Assembly (NCBI GenBank): GCA_035236585.1
Contig: CP141127.1
Location: 46,762,001-46,826,000 of the forward strand
DNA from: Warburgia ugandensis
Lineage: Eukaryota; Streptophyta; Magnoliopsida; Canellales; Canellaceae
Length of the DNA stretch: 64,000 bases
Direction: 5' to 3'
The translations under genes were made by a program, and so were the position numbers. Positions 1 through 11,174 of this stretch are shown piece by piece (the first letter of the stretch is position 1; the number at the start of each line of letters is the position of its first letter). The notes under the pieces were generated by a model. The model had not been told where the DNA came from, did not search any database, and saw only the letters and a program-made list of their open reading frames with translations.

Positions 1-1003
1 CATCTCTATCTCTTTCTTTTCTTCAAAATCCCCATTTTTGTCTACCTAGATCAATGTCTTCATGTGCTTTGTTGCATATAATCGATATTGCATCTACTCC
101 TTTACTTAACAGATATGATAAACTAAATGCTTCTAAACTATCTTAAGATCATTGAAATCCTCAATTGCCTATAGCCTCACAAAAATTCATACAATGTCTT
201 AATAATGGCATTGACGTTTTGATCATGCTATATTTTTCTTACAAGTTCATGTTAGGATCAATCTATTACCATCCTTAGTATTATCATCAAAATCTTTTGA
301 TAACTCAGTCGAGTTCATTTCCTTATCATATTCGTGTTTGATTTGCTCCATAATACTTAGGTAGTTATTATTCAATAGCACTTCAATCTTCATAAGACTC
401 CAATTAAGGTATCCAAAATTGAGCTAAGTCCTTCAGGAACCATACCTTTGTGACCTAGTAGTTATCTCCTAATATCATCTTGCATTCTCATCCCTCTTTA
501 TCATCAAAATTTTCTCAGAGTCTGTCTTTTACATCCCCTATTATACTCATATCATATCCCTTGTGATAGTGTGCTCATATTCTGATATTCTTTATGATGG
601 TAAGATAGCCCTCTAGGTTTCTCGATGTTCTCATCTTTGGTGAGATTAATCTACTATAGGTCAGAACTATCTAATAACAAGTTCATTAACATCTTTATTC
701 ATCATTCTCATCATAATATGCTCCATATATGAGTTTTCATATTTGCACCATTGCACATAAATCCTTAATCCTTAAGTCATCTTAGACTAGATTTTGGATA
801 AGGGTTGCACTATCCTCTGCCTAATTATTTGTTAAACCAAGCTGTGTTTCACCTATTTATTTATGGTGAACTACCTTGTGCATTAATATTGTAATCCTCA
901 AATATAAGTAGTCATCTCTACTTCTTCTATTTATACTACTTCTTCTTGATTTTCTCTATTGTCTATGACCCTTGGACATGCTGGACTAGCTGTGAAAGGA
1001 TAA
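1..1003 (-). mobile_element. 5' internal edge of Ty3-type element A1 (no coding seen)
   Basis: This stretch lies just inside the 5' LTR and primer site of a minus-strand LTR retrotransposon, so it should hold the leader and the start of gag. I see no gag motif, no zinc knuckle and no useful open frame on the minus strand. It is AT-rich and looks decayed. The rest of the element and its other LTR lie left of the window. The assignment rests on position next to the primer site, not on sequence recognition. Confidence 0.5.
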
Positions 1004-1022
1004 AACCTGGGCTCTGATACCA
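1004..1022 (-). other. Primer-binding site, initiator-Met tRNA type
   Basis: Read on the minus strand, two bases after the LTR end, the sequence is TGGTATCAGAGCCCAGG. This is the usual plant retrotransposon primer site complementary to the 3' end of initiator-Met tRNA. It shows that the LTR at 1025-3768 is a 5' LTR of a minus-strand element and not a solo LTR. Confidence 0.88.
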
Positions 1023-2601
1023 ACTGTGATGACCCGGGTTTTCCCATGCATTTTGAAATGCAAGATCTAAATTTCCTAAGGCAGGATGCATCCCTATTTG
1101 AAAACCATTTTATAAAAACCATGCAATGCAGCAGAAAATCTTTAGTTTTAAACTCATTTTGAAAACCTCGAGTGTCATTTGCTTTCACAACAACCAAAGT
1201 AGTTTTTGAAAAAACTTCAGAAATCATAAATGTTTATCCCCAGGTCTATCCAGTCACAGCACACAGCCCAAATTAAATACAAATACATGTTCAAAGGGTA
1301 GGGTGTTTACTTACATGTATGATTGTCTCCTTTTGAATTACTTTCTCATAGCACTAACATAGGCGTCTTCTACTCGTGAATGGAACTATCCTGAAAATGT
1401 TAAGGATAGGGTGAGTATATACTATACTCAGTAGGAGTCTATCACTACTAGTTTTGCAATGCATGCTATGTTTAAAATCATATGCTCTTTAAAACATGTG
1501 CATGTTTGAACACTCATGTTCAATATCGATATCAAAAACCCTTGTCAAATTGGAATACTAACGACTTAAAGAATCGCAAAAACCAAGTCGAAAGTATCAT
1601 ATATATATATATCATAAACATAATGATATGCATAAGATGCTCAACTAAATCCAACTCATGGATATCTGGTATGGTCGACCAACCTCATGTCATGCCATAT
1701 GCAATGCAAGTAAATCCTCAAATCATAGAGTCCAATTATGCCCACGACCTCGCCGCCGTGTGGTCCCCGGGTACCTAGGAACACAGGGTCATATGCCTCC
1801 ACGGGACATATGACACTTCAACCCAATGTCGTGACACCAGTGGTAGCCCCCTATACCACATGCAGTCGAAACAAGGACATGCCCTTTTTGGGCATGGTAC
1901 CCATCCACCTAATAGTGGTAGAGGCTGGAGGCCAACCCAAACCTCTCGGCATAGCGCCCACGAGCTTACCAGCCCAAATCATATATGATCAAACAAGCAA
2001 AATCCTCTTTTTCAAAACCTGTCCTCTTTGGGTCCCTCACAACTGCCTAGCCCTCACAACTACCTACCAGCATCTTTTGGGCACTCCAGCGTCTTTTGGT
2101 AACCCTCAAGGACATGCAATTTTTCAAGAACACAATGCTCACAAATCATGCAATATATGCAATTGTTTGCAAAACATGTCTATGCATAATGTATTTAATC
2201 ATATGCATGCTGAATTCATTTATATGCTAAACAAGCCATAAAATAAGTCATGGTAAACAAGTCATATAATTTATACTTAAAACATGCATTCAAAAGAATC
2301 GTGACTCTTTCTAAAAGTCTAGTAGCAATAGAGCACCTACCTCAAAGTCTCCTAGAGTTGCATCCTTTATCACTCAACCCGTCCCTGGGTCTCATTTATA
2401 AACTCCTGGGTATGAATGGATACAAGGATTCCTTATTACTCTCAATCTATTTAGACATTAGATCGCTAGATCTGCCTTTTAGGGTCCATGGTCCTTGCCT
2501 AATTCATTGTCAGGCTTGGTCCTATGATGTGGATCTACTATTCCATGGTTAACTCTATAAATTGTCCTCTAATCTTATCCTTATAGTCTCATTAGGTCTG
2601 C

Positions 2602-2985
2602 GTGTCCCAGTTCCTAGGACACCCGTGCATCCTCGTTGAACCGCGACTGCCTCATGTGTGTGCGTGCCCAAAGGCCGTGCGAGGGACCGTGTTTTTGCAC
2701 GCGCACATGCAAGCTCAAGTGACGCGCTATGACACGCATCCTGGATGACATCGCACGGACGCACCTTTGGTGTAACATGGAGCGTCTTAGCTCCCAGGGC
2801 ACCTCGTGCATCCTGGTCGAGCCAGGACTCGTGCCCCATGTCGCACGCGCACCCGAAGGCCGCACCTGGGACAATGTACACACTGTCGTATGCCTGGAAC
2901 CCATCCCAAGGACCCTGTCCCTGGTGCACGTGGAGTGTGGCGTCCCTGGGACACATGGTTCGTGCAGGGTCGTCTGAACCGGTTT
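2602..2985. repeat. GC-rich degenerate tandem block inside LTR A1
   Basis: This CpG-rich island stands out from the AT-rich LTR. A unit with CCCAG...GTGCATCCT...TTGA/TCGA, then a run with GTGC and AAGGCCG, occurs near 2605 and again near 2793, a period of about 181-188 bp, with a weaker third partial copy near 2915-2970. All six frames are rather open here because of base composition, which explains several overlapping open frames that are not genes. The same block is at about 35155-35560, with relatives at 5780-6000 and 10035-10270. Confidence 0.65.
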
Positions 2986-3370
2986 GGGAACGTTTTTCGG
3001 CCAAGAAATCCGGCTGAAAAATGTCTAGGAACACTAGATCCAGCATGGATCTAGTCTGAAAGGGGGATGAACCTAATAGGGAGGGAAGGACAGCTTACCT
3101 TGGCAGCCATGGGGACACCTATCGCCGGTGGTAGAGCCCGTTCTGGTTCTAAAACCCTTTGTCGTCAGGAAAACTCGATGAAGGTAAAATCATTCAAGGC
3201 CAGAACAAGAGAAAAGAGGGGAATGGGGAGACGGGAATGGGCGGCCTGACTAAGGTCTGGCCGTTGCAGGAAAATGCAAAGGAGCTGGGCTGAGACGGGT
3301 TTCCAATTTTTTCGGAAACCCCAGTCCCAAAATCGCTAGGAAATGTGTGTTTTGGAGAGGGGAGAGATGG

Positions 3371-3385
3371 GGCTTTTTATAGCCC
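3371..3385 (-). promoter_or_regulatory. TATA-like box of LTR A1
   Basis: On the minus strand the sequence reads GGGCTATAAAAAGCCCC. It lies in the same relative place as the clearer boxes in the other LTRs, where LTR transcription would start. The call is by position and motif only. Confidence 0.5.
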
Positions 3386-3768
3386 TGCTATGGCGGTGCT
3401 GCCATTGGCGGTGGCAGATTTCTGGAAAAATCATGAAAAGAGGGTTTCTGGAGAGATCTGGAGGTGGAAGATGACAGGGGGTGTCGTTATCAAAACAGCC
3501 CCTTGCATTTTTCGGCCTTTTTCCTTTTTTGTTTAATTTACAGAACTGCCCCTGATTTTTAAACGGCCATAACTTCTTCATACGAACTCCATTTTTGGCG
3601 TTCTTTGAGGCGTTGGATTCCATTTTTTGAGTAGAATCCAATGGTACTAAGTTTCCTCACAAATTCCTTCATTTACTATTTTAAATAAAGTAAAACATTC
3701 AGAACAATTTATTTCCCATAAAATGTCCAATTTTTGTTAAAAATAGCGTAAATTGCTCGAGCGTTACA

Positions 3769-4087
3769 ATAAGCATCCCTAGTTTATCTTTGTATTCCAC
3801 TCTAGGACTATCTTTGATCTTTCATGCATCTTAGAACCACCATAAGTATCAAATGCATGATCCATTACCCTTGCATCATGCATATTATCTAGATAGGTTT
3901 TTTTCTCATGGAGGATTTGCATGGTTAGTTCTTTAAAGCATCACAAACTTAGTGCATAGCCTAGCATCCATCCATCATTTAGTTTTATAGATTTTAGCAC
4001 ATTTTAATTATATGCATGATGGTTTCTACTTTTAAATAATTTCTAATTTTAGGATTGCACACATAGCACTAGGCTTAGATGCATTTT
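3769..4087 (+). mobile_element. Athila-like LTR E1, piece 1 of 3
   Basis: TGCAT-rich, pyrimidine-rich noncoding DNA that continues at 11175 once element F is removed; the ATTTT duplication at 4083-4087 and 11175-11179 proves this continuity. It resembles 36700-37300 in LTR E2 in composition and short matches such as TTAGGATTGCACACA versus TTAGGATTACACACA. It is cut on the left by LTR A1. No ORF is supported. Confidence 0.55.
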
Positions 4088-4897
4088 TGTGACAACCCGG
4101 GTTTTTCAATGCCATTTTTTTGTAAAAACACAGCGAGATCGATCTCTAGTTTTAAAAAAATTTATGCAGAAGAATGCAGGAAAATTTTCTTCTTTTTCAA
4201 AAATATTGTATAAAGATCCTGAGTGTTAAAATGAACGCTCAATGCATAGTGCCATGGAAATTTATAAACCAAATCAAAACAAGTAATTACTCCGAGGATT
4301 GTTACTCACAGCCACAGCTATAACAAATAATTATAATCAAGATTATAGTAGCTACCAAAACAAATTACTAATTAAGTCTTACCTTTGCCTACTTGACTTT
4401 GATTCTAACGCCTCCTAATCCTCCTTCTATTTGTACTTTGTTTGATCTGAAAAATAATGGATTGGGTTGAGTATTTATCATACTCTGTAGGTAACCTGAC
4501 ACTACCCTTTTTGAAAACACAGCAATGCATCATACAGAGTTCAAAATGGTTGCATGAAAGACATCTGGAATGCTATATTTGGGATAGGTGTGCATTTGTA
4601 TGAATAAAATGTAAGTTATGTCATCTATTGAAATTCTTTATCAGACTTCAGTATGCAACACTCACAGTATGTCTAGTTTTAGAACATCGAAATCAATAGA
4701 TTCACTACATCAAATCAATGCATTGTATAAAACGATCAAGAAATACTTAAAATAGTCTTCATGTGGGGCATATGTTAGCATCGCAGAGGAACATGCACTT
4801 GGTCTCAAGTCAACTGGTCAGGAGTACTCATAGCCGACCATCTCAATGCTATATGCATATCAAACACACTGAAATCATAGGATCACTATGCTCCTCC

Positions 4898-5024
4898 GCA
4901 GGCTGCCTCCTTCGGTGATCTGCCCACTTGGAACTTAAGGTTTTATTCCTTATGCAGGTTGCCTCATTCGGGGATCTACCCACTATCCCTACATAGGTTG
5001 CCTCATTCGGCAATCTACCTACTT
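4898..5024. repeat. LTR minisatellite, three units
   Basis: A core of about 31 bases, GCAGGYTGCCTCMTTCGG then NNATCTRCCYACT, occurs at about 4898, 4954 and 4992. The matching place in the other LTR of the same element (9094-9291) has four units, so unit number has changed since insertion. Confidence 0.8.
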
Positions 5025-6404
5025 AGCATAGTGCCCATCAGGCTCAATAGCCCAAAAGCATACATAGCCCCAATCTCAAATTAACATAAATCATGCAATT
5101 TATGGATTTATTTTCAACGTATGCAAGTATTGCATAAAATGTCATGAATCCGTAACTCGTATAAAAACATTACTTCTCAACAACATTCTTCATTCAATGC
5201 AAGATTTTTCAAATAAATATATATATATATATAAGTCATGAAATCAGGTCTCAAATACTTGTATGAGAACAACATGGTTTGTAACACATGCTCAATATAG
5301 TAATAAAAGCATGTAACTATGAAAGTTCAGAATGTATTTTTAAAACAGAGTAGGATCAGATGACCTACCTCGTGCGTTGTTACTTAGTTCGTGCCCATCT
5401 TCACTTCGAGTCTGAGAATATCTTGGTAAGGTCCTGAATGATGTTTAAACATAAGATCTAGGCATTATTTTTAAGCTCACAGGGTAAAGGTCATATGATG
5501 TTGGTTTTTAGGGGCTATTCTATGATATTTTTAAGTTGCTCTTTATCTAAGAATGTCCTGCATTTTATTGTATAATTGGGTCCGTGTCAAAATTATGGAT
5601 GCAACGGTCCTTTTGGCTCATCAATCGGAGTTATATAAGCTCCGAAATTGGATTTTACAAGGTCGTGCCTTAACGGACGACCCAATTATAGTGCCTAGGG
5701 TCCTGCGCGACACGATTCTGAATGCGCGCTATGGTTTCTAAGATAAGTGTGTGCCCTAGTTGCACTGCAACCAGGCTCATGTGCGTACTTCTGAAATAGT
5801 GTGCCAGGGTGTGCACTATTGCGCGGATGCGTCTTAGGCACGGCTACGGTGTGCCTCAGCTCCCAGGACGTCCCATGCGTCCCTGTCGACCTAAGACAAC
5901 TATCTGCACATGACGCATTCGTGAGGATAGCCCCAGGGAGCTTGGCACGGGTGTGCGTCAAGCCAGGCACTCTGGACTACGCCGTAGACCCCTAGGAGGC
6001 GCTCTCTCTCTCTCTCTCTCTCTCTTGACGGGTTTTCACCTGTCTGGTTTTCCTCCTCGAGGACCGGTGATTTTCAGTCAAAAAATTCCCAGATCAGACG
6101 AGGATTTGGGCCGGGAATGAGGCGAAAAAGAGGGAACGGTTTGGGAAGCCTGGAACAGCACCCTGGTCGTAGGCCTAGGGTTCTGTAACGAACCCATCTT
6201 CCTAATGGGTTCTTCGGCTGGGAAACGCTAGATTTGGCTGAAAAATGAAGGAAAATGAAGGGGAAATGAGAAGGGAAAAGAGGGGAAGAGAAGCTTGCCT
6301 GGGACCTCGAGATGGAGTGGGTCTTACACCTAGATTTCTTGCTCCAAACCCACCTTTGCCAGAGATTTGAACCCGAAAATACTTGGAGGAGAAGGGGTCT
6401 TGGG

Positions 6405-6418
6405 GGGTATTTATAGGA
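6405..6418 (-). promoter_or_regulatory. TATA box of element F 3' LTR
   Basis: The minus strand reads CTCCTATAAATACCCC, a strong plant TATA box, at the same place as in the 5' LTR (10671-10684). In the 5' LTR copy it would drive the element transcript. Confidence 0.65.
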
Positions 6419-6890
6419 GAGGGAAGGCGGTGCCGCCCTTTCCCCTGGCACCGCCTCTGCAAGGCGGTGCTGGAGTTTCCAGATTATTCAGGAGAGGGTG
6501 GTTTTAGAGAAATCAGAGGATGAAGAAGACGGGGTGCCATTATCAAAAAGGCCGCCTGCGGTTTTTGGCTTTTTCGTTTTTAGGTGTGTTTTACCAAAAT
6601 GCCCTCAATCTTCTAATGCCTATAACTTCTTCATACGAGCTCCGTTTTCAGCGTTCTTTGAGGGGTTGGATTCCATTTTGAGAGTAGAATCTAGTGGTAA
6701 TGAGTTTCTTCACAAAATCCTAAGATTCCTATGTGAATTAGGAGCAAAAATTCCACCACCTAATAAGACCATTAAACATGTAAGAAACATATATTCATTC
6801 TAAAGTAAACCAGGTTGCAATATCATTGGCAACGAGCCAATATCATGGTTGGTTTTTATAAAAAATGTCTCCAAAATTTGGGTCATTACA

Positions 6891-6908
6891 TCATTACCCC
6901 CTTAAAAG
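6891..6908 (-). other. Polypurine tract of element F
   Basis: On the minus strand CTTTTAAGGGGGTAATGA directly precedes the 3' LTR start TGTAATGACCC. This is the usual priming site for plus-strand synthesis. The same core, TAAGGGGGTAAT, precedes the 3' LTR of element G at 57182. Confidence 0.85.
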
Positions 6909-7094
6909 AATTTTGCCCTTGAAATTCTCCAATTCCTTTCCAGAAAATAGTTCAGGGTACTTTAGCTCCAAAGTTTCTTCTTTGATGGTCGCGTTTTGCC
7001 ACAAAATTTTAACTAATGGACTGTTTATATATATATACACACACCATAGCAGCTTAATCTTTTTGTCCAAAATCTTTATCAGTTTTGTTTCCAA
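6894..7094 (-). pseudogene. C-terminal tail of Ty3/gypsy pol (remnant)
   Basis: On the minus strand a short frame reads ...KILWQNATIKEETLELKYPELF... and runs into the polypurine tract. This fits the end of chromoviral pol, where the chromodomain-like tail reads roughly vLWxnxxxeEaTWExExxmxxxYPxLF. It is all that is left of pol: it follows the gag remnant after a junction near 7060-7110 and lies in another frame. Reverse transcriptase, RNase H and integrase core are absent. A run with TATATATA near the junction may mark where the deletion was repaired (inference). It cannot encode a working product. Confidence 0.72.
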
Positions 7095-8160
7095 AGTTAA
7101 GTCCGGTTATAGCTTGGCTAGTACCTTCTACTATGGCATTAGATGCCTGAGCATGTCTTGGCGTGATGGCATATGCATGTCCTTGACTATGAGGGATGTG
7201 ACCTTCCTTATGTTCTTCCTCCTTCCTCTTAGGGCAATTTTGGGCTGGATGTCCTATTTGTTCGCAGTTAAAACATGTAAAATAGAAGGTACATGGCTTA
7301 TCTAGGTGATATCTGTGGCATCTAGGGCAAGTCTTAGATTCTAGGTGCTTTTCGTTATTATCAAATTGTTGCTTGTGTGGGTGTCGAGGTCCAGAAGGTC
7401 GACTAGGTCTTTGATCTTTATTATTTCTTCCACCATTGTTGTGCTTCGCCTCCTTAGCAGCCTGTGTTCTTTGATAATCATTGTCAAAGAGAGACGCCAT
7501 TTCCACTGCCTTTGCTACAGTGGTGGGTTGTAACCCCATCACTTGGTTTCTGAGGCCCGATTGTAGTCCATCAACGAACTTCTCTGCAGCGTCTTCCTCT
7601 GTGGAGCAAGCATTAGGTACAAATCTACGAAGACTTATGAACTTATTTTCATACTGTTGTACGAAGAGGTTACTTTGCTCCAGGTTCATGAATTCTTTTT
7701 CCTTCTATTTTCGTATATGGCGGGGATAGTATTTTTCATTAAATACTAGTTTAAATTCTTCCCAGGATATAATATCATTATCTCCAAAATAGGTTCTCTC
7801 GGCTATTTCCCACTAGAAGCCTGCCTTGCCTTTTAGTACGAAACTAGCCATGGCAACTTTCCTATCCTCTGGGATTTTCATAGCCTTGAATAATTTTTCA
7901 ACATCAAAGATCCATTTTTTTGTTGTTGCAGACTCATCATCCCCTGAGAATGATGGGGCCATCTTCTAAAATTGTTCTAGCTGGGCCTCTGTCCTATCGG
8001 CAATTCTTTTTGGAGAAGAGGTTCTTACCGTGGGTGCTTGTGGTTGGTTCTGTATGAATTGCCCCATGTGTTGCATGAATAGCTTAAAGGCTTTAGCCAT
8101 TCCATTACCTAGAGGATTATCAGGTCTTGGGGCTTCACCTCCTCTTCTCCTTGGTGGCAT
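7054..8160 (-). pseudogene. gag: Ty3/gypsy gag with CCHC zinc knuckle (broken)
   Basis: Gag packages the element RNA in cytoplasmic virus-like particles. The frame starts at MPPRRRGGEAPRPDNP, a usual plant gag start, about 110 bases after the primer site. It continues through the capsid-like signature F-x3-F-x2-KYYPRHIRK...EFMNLEQ...YENKFISLRRFVP. Near the C-terminus lie CPRC-x3-H-x3-PC and a CCHC knuckle CFNCEQIGHPAQNC (7234-7275). After it comes YAITPRHAQASNAIVEGT, the usual lead-in to protease, but no protease follows. Three in-frame stops (at about 7964, 7813 and 7707) break the frame, so it is a pseudogene. The rest of the frame is well kept. Confidence 0.9.
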
Positions 8161-8269
8161 CTGGTTTAAGATCAATCTCTACCTTTAGGGGACTCTTACC
8201 CTATTGGTTTGCCTATTAATATATCTTGATTATAAGTCCTTTTTCATAACTTGGCTGTGAATAACATGA

Positions 8270-8287
8270 ACCTGGGCTCTGATACTA
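8270..8287 (-). other. Primer-binding site of element F
   Basis: The minus strand reads TAGTATCAGAGCCCAGG two bases after the LTR end. It differs at one early position from the usual initiator-Met primer site TGGTATCAGAGC. It fixes the element orientation and shows that 8290-11174 is the 5' LTR. Confidence 0.85.
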
Positions 8288-9093
8288 ACTGTGACGACCC
8301 GGGTTTTTCAATGCCATTTTTTTGTAAAAACACAATGAGATCGATCTCTAGTTTTAAAACAATTTATGCAGAAGAATGCAGGAAAATTTTCTTATTTTCC
8401 AAAAACATTGTATAAAGAGCCCGAGTGTCAAAATGAACGCTCAATGCATAGTGCCATGGAAATTTATAAACCAAATCAAAACAAATAATTACTCCTAGGA
8501 TTGTTACTCACAGCCACAACTATAACAAATACTTACAATCAAGATTACAGTAGCTACCAAAACAAATTACTAATTAAGTCTTACCTTTGCCTACTTGACT
8601 TTGATTCGAACGCCTCCTGATCCTCCTTCTATTTGTACTTTGTTTGATCTGAAAAATAATGGATTGGGTTGAGTACTTATCATACTCAGTAGGTAACTTG
8701 ACACTACCCTTTTTTAAAACATAGCAATGCATCATATAGAGTTCAAAATGGTTGCATGAAAGACATCGGGAATGCTATATTTGTGATAGGTGTGCATTTG
8801 TATGAATAAAATGTAAGTTATGTCATCTATTGAAATTCTTTATCAAACTTCAGTATGCAACACTAATAGTATGTCTAGTTTCAGAATGTCAAAATCAATA
8901 GATTCACTACGTCAAATCAATGCATCATATAAAACGGTCAAGAAATACTTAAAATAATCTTCATGTGAGGCATATGTTAGCATCGCAGAGGAACATGCAC
9001 TGGGTCTCAAGTCAACTGGTTAGAAGTACTCATATGCGACCATCTCAATGCTATATGCATATCAAACACACTAAAATCATAGGGTCACTATGC

Positions 9094-9291
9094 TCCTCCG
9101 CAGGCTGCCTCTTTCGGCGATCTGCCCACTTGGGACTCGAGATTTTGTTCCTACCGTAGGCAACCTCCTTCGGCGATCTGCCCACTTGAAATTTAAGGTT
9201 TTATTCCTTACGCAGGTTGCCTCATTCAGCGATCTACCTGCTATCCGTACATAGGTTGCCTCGTTCGGCGATCTACCTACTTAACATAGTG
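9094..9291. repeat. LTR minisatellite, four units
   Basis: Same core as at 4898-5024, with units starting near 9101, 9154, 9217 and 9250. The second unit (GTAGGCAACCTCCTTCGGCG...) has no partner in the other LTR. It was gained here or lost there after insertion. Confidence 0.78.
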
Positions 9292-10670
9292 CCCATCAGG
9301 CTCAATAGCCCAAAAACATACATAGCCCCAATCTCAAATCAACATAAATCATGCAATTTATGGATTTATTTTCAACGTATACAAGTATTGCATAAAATGT
9401 CATGAACCCGTAACTCGTATAAAAACATTACTTCTCAACAACATTCTTCATTCAATGCAAGATTTTTCAAATATATATATATATATATAAGTCATGAAAT
9501 CAAGTCTCACATACTTGTATGAGAACAACATAGTTTAAAACACATGCTCAATATAGTAATAAAAGCATGTAACTATGAAAGTTCGGAATGTATTTTGAAA
9601 ACAGAGTAGGATCAGATGACCTACCTCGTGCGTTGTTACTTAGCTCGTGCCCGTCTTCACTTCGAGTCTGAGAATATCTTGGTAAGGTCCTAAATGATGT
9701 TTAAACATAAGATCTAAGCGTTATTTTTAAGCTCACAGGGTAAAGGTCATATGATGTTAGTTTTTAGGGGCTATTCTATGATATTTTTAAGTTGCTCTTT
9801 ATCTAAGAATGTCCTGCATTTTATTGTATAAGTGGGTCCATGTCAAAATTACAGACACAACAGTCCTTTTGGCTCGTCAATCGGAGTTATATAAGCTCCG
9901 AAATTGGATTTTACAAGGTCGTGCCTTAACGGACGACCCAATTGTAGTGCCTAGGGTCCTGCGCGCCACGATTCTGAATGCGCTATGGTTTCTAAGATAC
10001 GTGTGTGCCCTAGTTGCACCGCAACCAGGCTCATGTGCGTACTTCTGAAATAGTGTGCCAGGGTGTGCGCTATTGCGCAGATGCGTCTTAGGCACGACTA
10101 CGGTGTGCCTCAGCTCCCAGGACGTCCCATGTGTCCCTGTCGACCTAAGACAACTATCCGCACATGAAGCGTTCGTGAGGACAGCCCCAGGGAGCTTGGC
10201 ATGGGTGTGCTTCAAGCCAGGCACCCTCGACTGCGCCGTGCACCCTGGGACGTTCGTGCGGCCCTAGGAGGCGCTCTCTCTATCTCTCTCTTGATGGGTT
10301 TTCACCTGTCTGGTTTTCCTCCTCGAGGACAGGTGATTTTTGGTCAAAAAATTCCCAGATCCGACGAGGATTTGGGCTGGGAATGAGGCGGAAAAGAGGG
10401 AACGGTCTGGGAAGCCTGGAACAGCACCCTGATCGGAGGCCTAGGGTTCTGTAACGAACCCATCTTCCTAATGGGTTCTTCGGCTGGGAGACACCAAATT
10501 TGGCTAAAAAATGAAGTAAAAGGAAGGGAAAATGAGAAGGGAAAAGAGGGGAAGAGAAGCTTGCTTGGGACCTCGAGATGGAGTGGGTCTTACACCTGGA
10601 TTGCTTGCTCCAAACCCACCTTTGTCGGAGATTTGAACCCGAAAATACCTGGAGGAGAAGGGGGCTTGGG

Positions 10671-10684
10671 GGGTATTTATAGGA
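10671..10684 (-). promoter_or_regulatory. TATA box of element F 5' LTR
   Basis: The minus strand reads CTCTCCTATAAATACCC. As part of the 5' LTR it is the likely promoter of the element transcript. Motif and position only. Confidence 0.65.
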
Positions 10685-11174
10685 GAGCGAAGGCGGTGTC
10701 GTCCTATGGCAGTGCCGCCCTTTCCCCTGGCACCGCCTTACAGAGGTGGTGTTGGAGTTTCCAGATTATTCAGGAGAGGGGGGTTTCTGGAGAAATTGGG
10801 AGGAGGAAGAGGACCAAGTGCTGTTATCAAAACAGCCGTTGCGGTTTTTGGCTTTTTTCGTTTTTAGGTGCATTTTACCAAAATGCCCTCAATGATCTAA
10901 CGCCTATAACTTCTTCATACAAGCTCCATTTTCAGCGTTCTTTGAGGCATTGGATTCCATTTTGAGAGTAGAATCTAGTGGCAATGAGTTTCTTCACAAA
11001 CTCCTAAGATTCCTATGTGAATTAGGAGCAAACATCCCACCACCTAATAAGACCATTAAACATGTAAGAAACATATATTCATTCCAAAGTAAACCAGGTT
11101 ACAATATCGTTGGCAACGAGCCAATATCATGGTTGGTTTTTATACAAAATGTGTCCAAAATTTGGGTCATTAAA

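Larger units (their letters stand above)
1025..3768 (-). mobile_element. 5' LTR of element A1 (family A, about 2.74 kb)
   Basis: In element orientation it starts TGTAACGCTCGAG and ends GTCATCACA, followed by the primer site. It matches the solo LTR at 33588-36286 over its length: same start, same GC-rich block, same region around CGACTGCATGTGG, same end. Its 3' half also matches LTR A' at 41590-44330, but its first kilobase does not. A TATA-like box lies at 3371-3385. The copy is inserted in the Athila-like LTR E1; its other flank and target duplication are outside the window. Confidence 0.85.
4088..6890 (-). repeat. 3' LTR of element F (2803 bp)
   Basis: In element orientation it runs from TGTAATGACCC to GTTGTCACA. 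It is collinear with 8290-11174 throughout. It contains a (CT)n tract at 6002-6026, a TATA box, a GC-rich block near 5780-6000 and three units of a short minisatellite. Open frames inside it are not conserved as coding. Confidence 0.93.
4088..11174 (-). mobile_element. Element F: complete-ended Ty3/gypsy derivative with pol deleted
   Basis: Two long direct LTRs (4088-6890 and 8290-11174) enclose only 1.4 kb. On the minus strand the order is 5' LTR, initiator-Met primer site, gag with zinc knuckle, abrupt junction, C-terminal end of pol, polypurine tract, 3' LTR. The target duplication ATTTT is intact at 4083-4087 and 11175-11179. Protease, reverse transcriptase, RNase H and integrase are missing. 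The gag layout and pol tail suggest a chromovirus of the Del/Tekay type (inference). The LTRs differ by many substitutions and small indels, so the insertion is not recent. Confidence 0.92.
8290..11174 (-). repeat. 5' LTR of element F (2885 bp)
   Basis: Collinear with 4088-6890. Its outer end reads TTTAATGACCC in element orientation where the partner has TGTAATGACCC, a change in the terminal dinucleotide. The duplication ATTTT next to it (11175-11179) confirms the boundary. It is longer than its partner, partly through one extra minisatellite unit at 9094-9291. Confidence 0.92.

Noticed and set aside
2555-3054. Several overlapping open frames on both strands in GC-rich DNA (also at 35143-35729)
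   Set aside because: They overlap in all frames, lie within LTRs with defined ends, and follow the GC-rich tandem block. Frames are not conserved between LTR copies.
6865-7729. Plus-strand open frames opposite gag
   Set aside because: They are antisense shadows of the gag and pol-tail remnants, which carry clear motifs on the minus strand.
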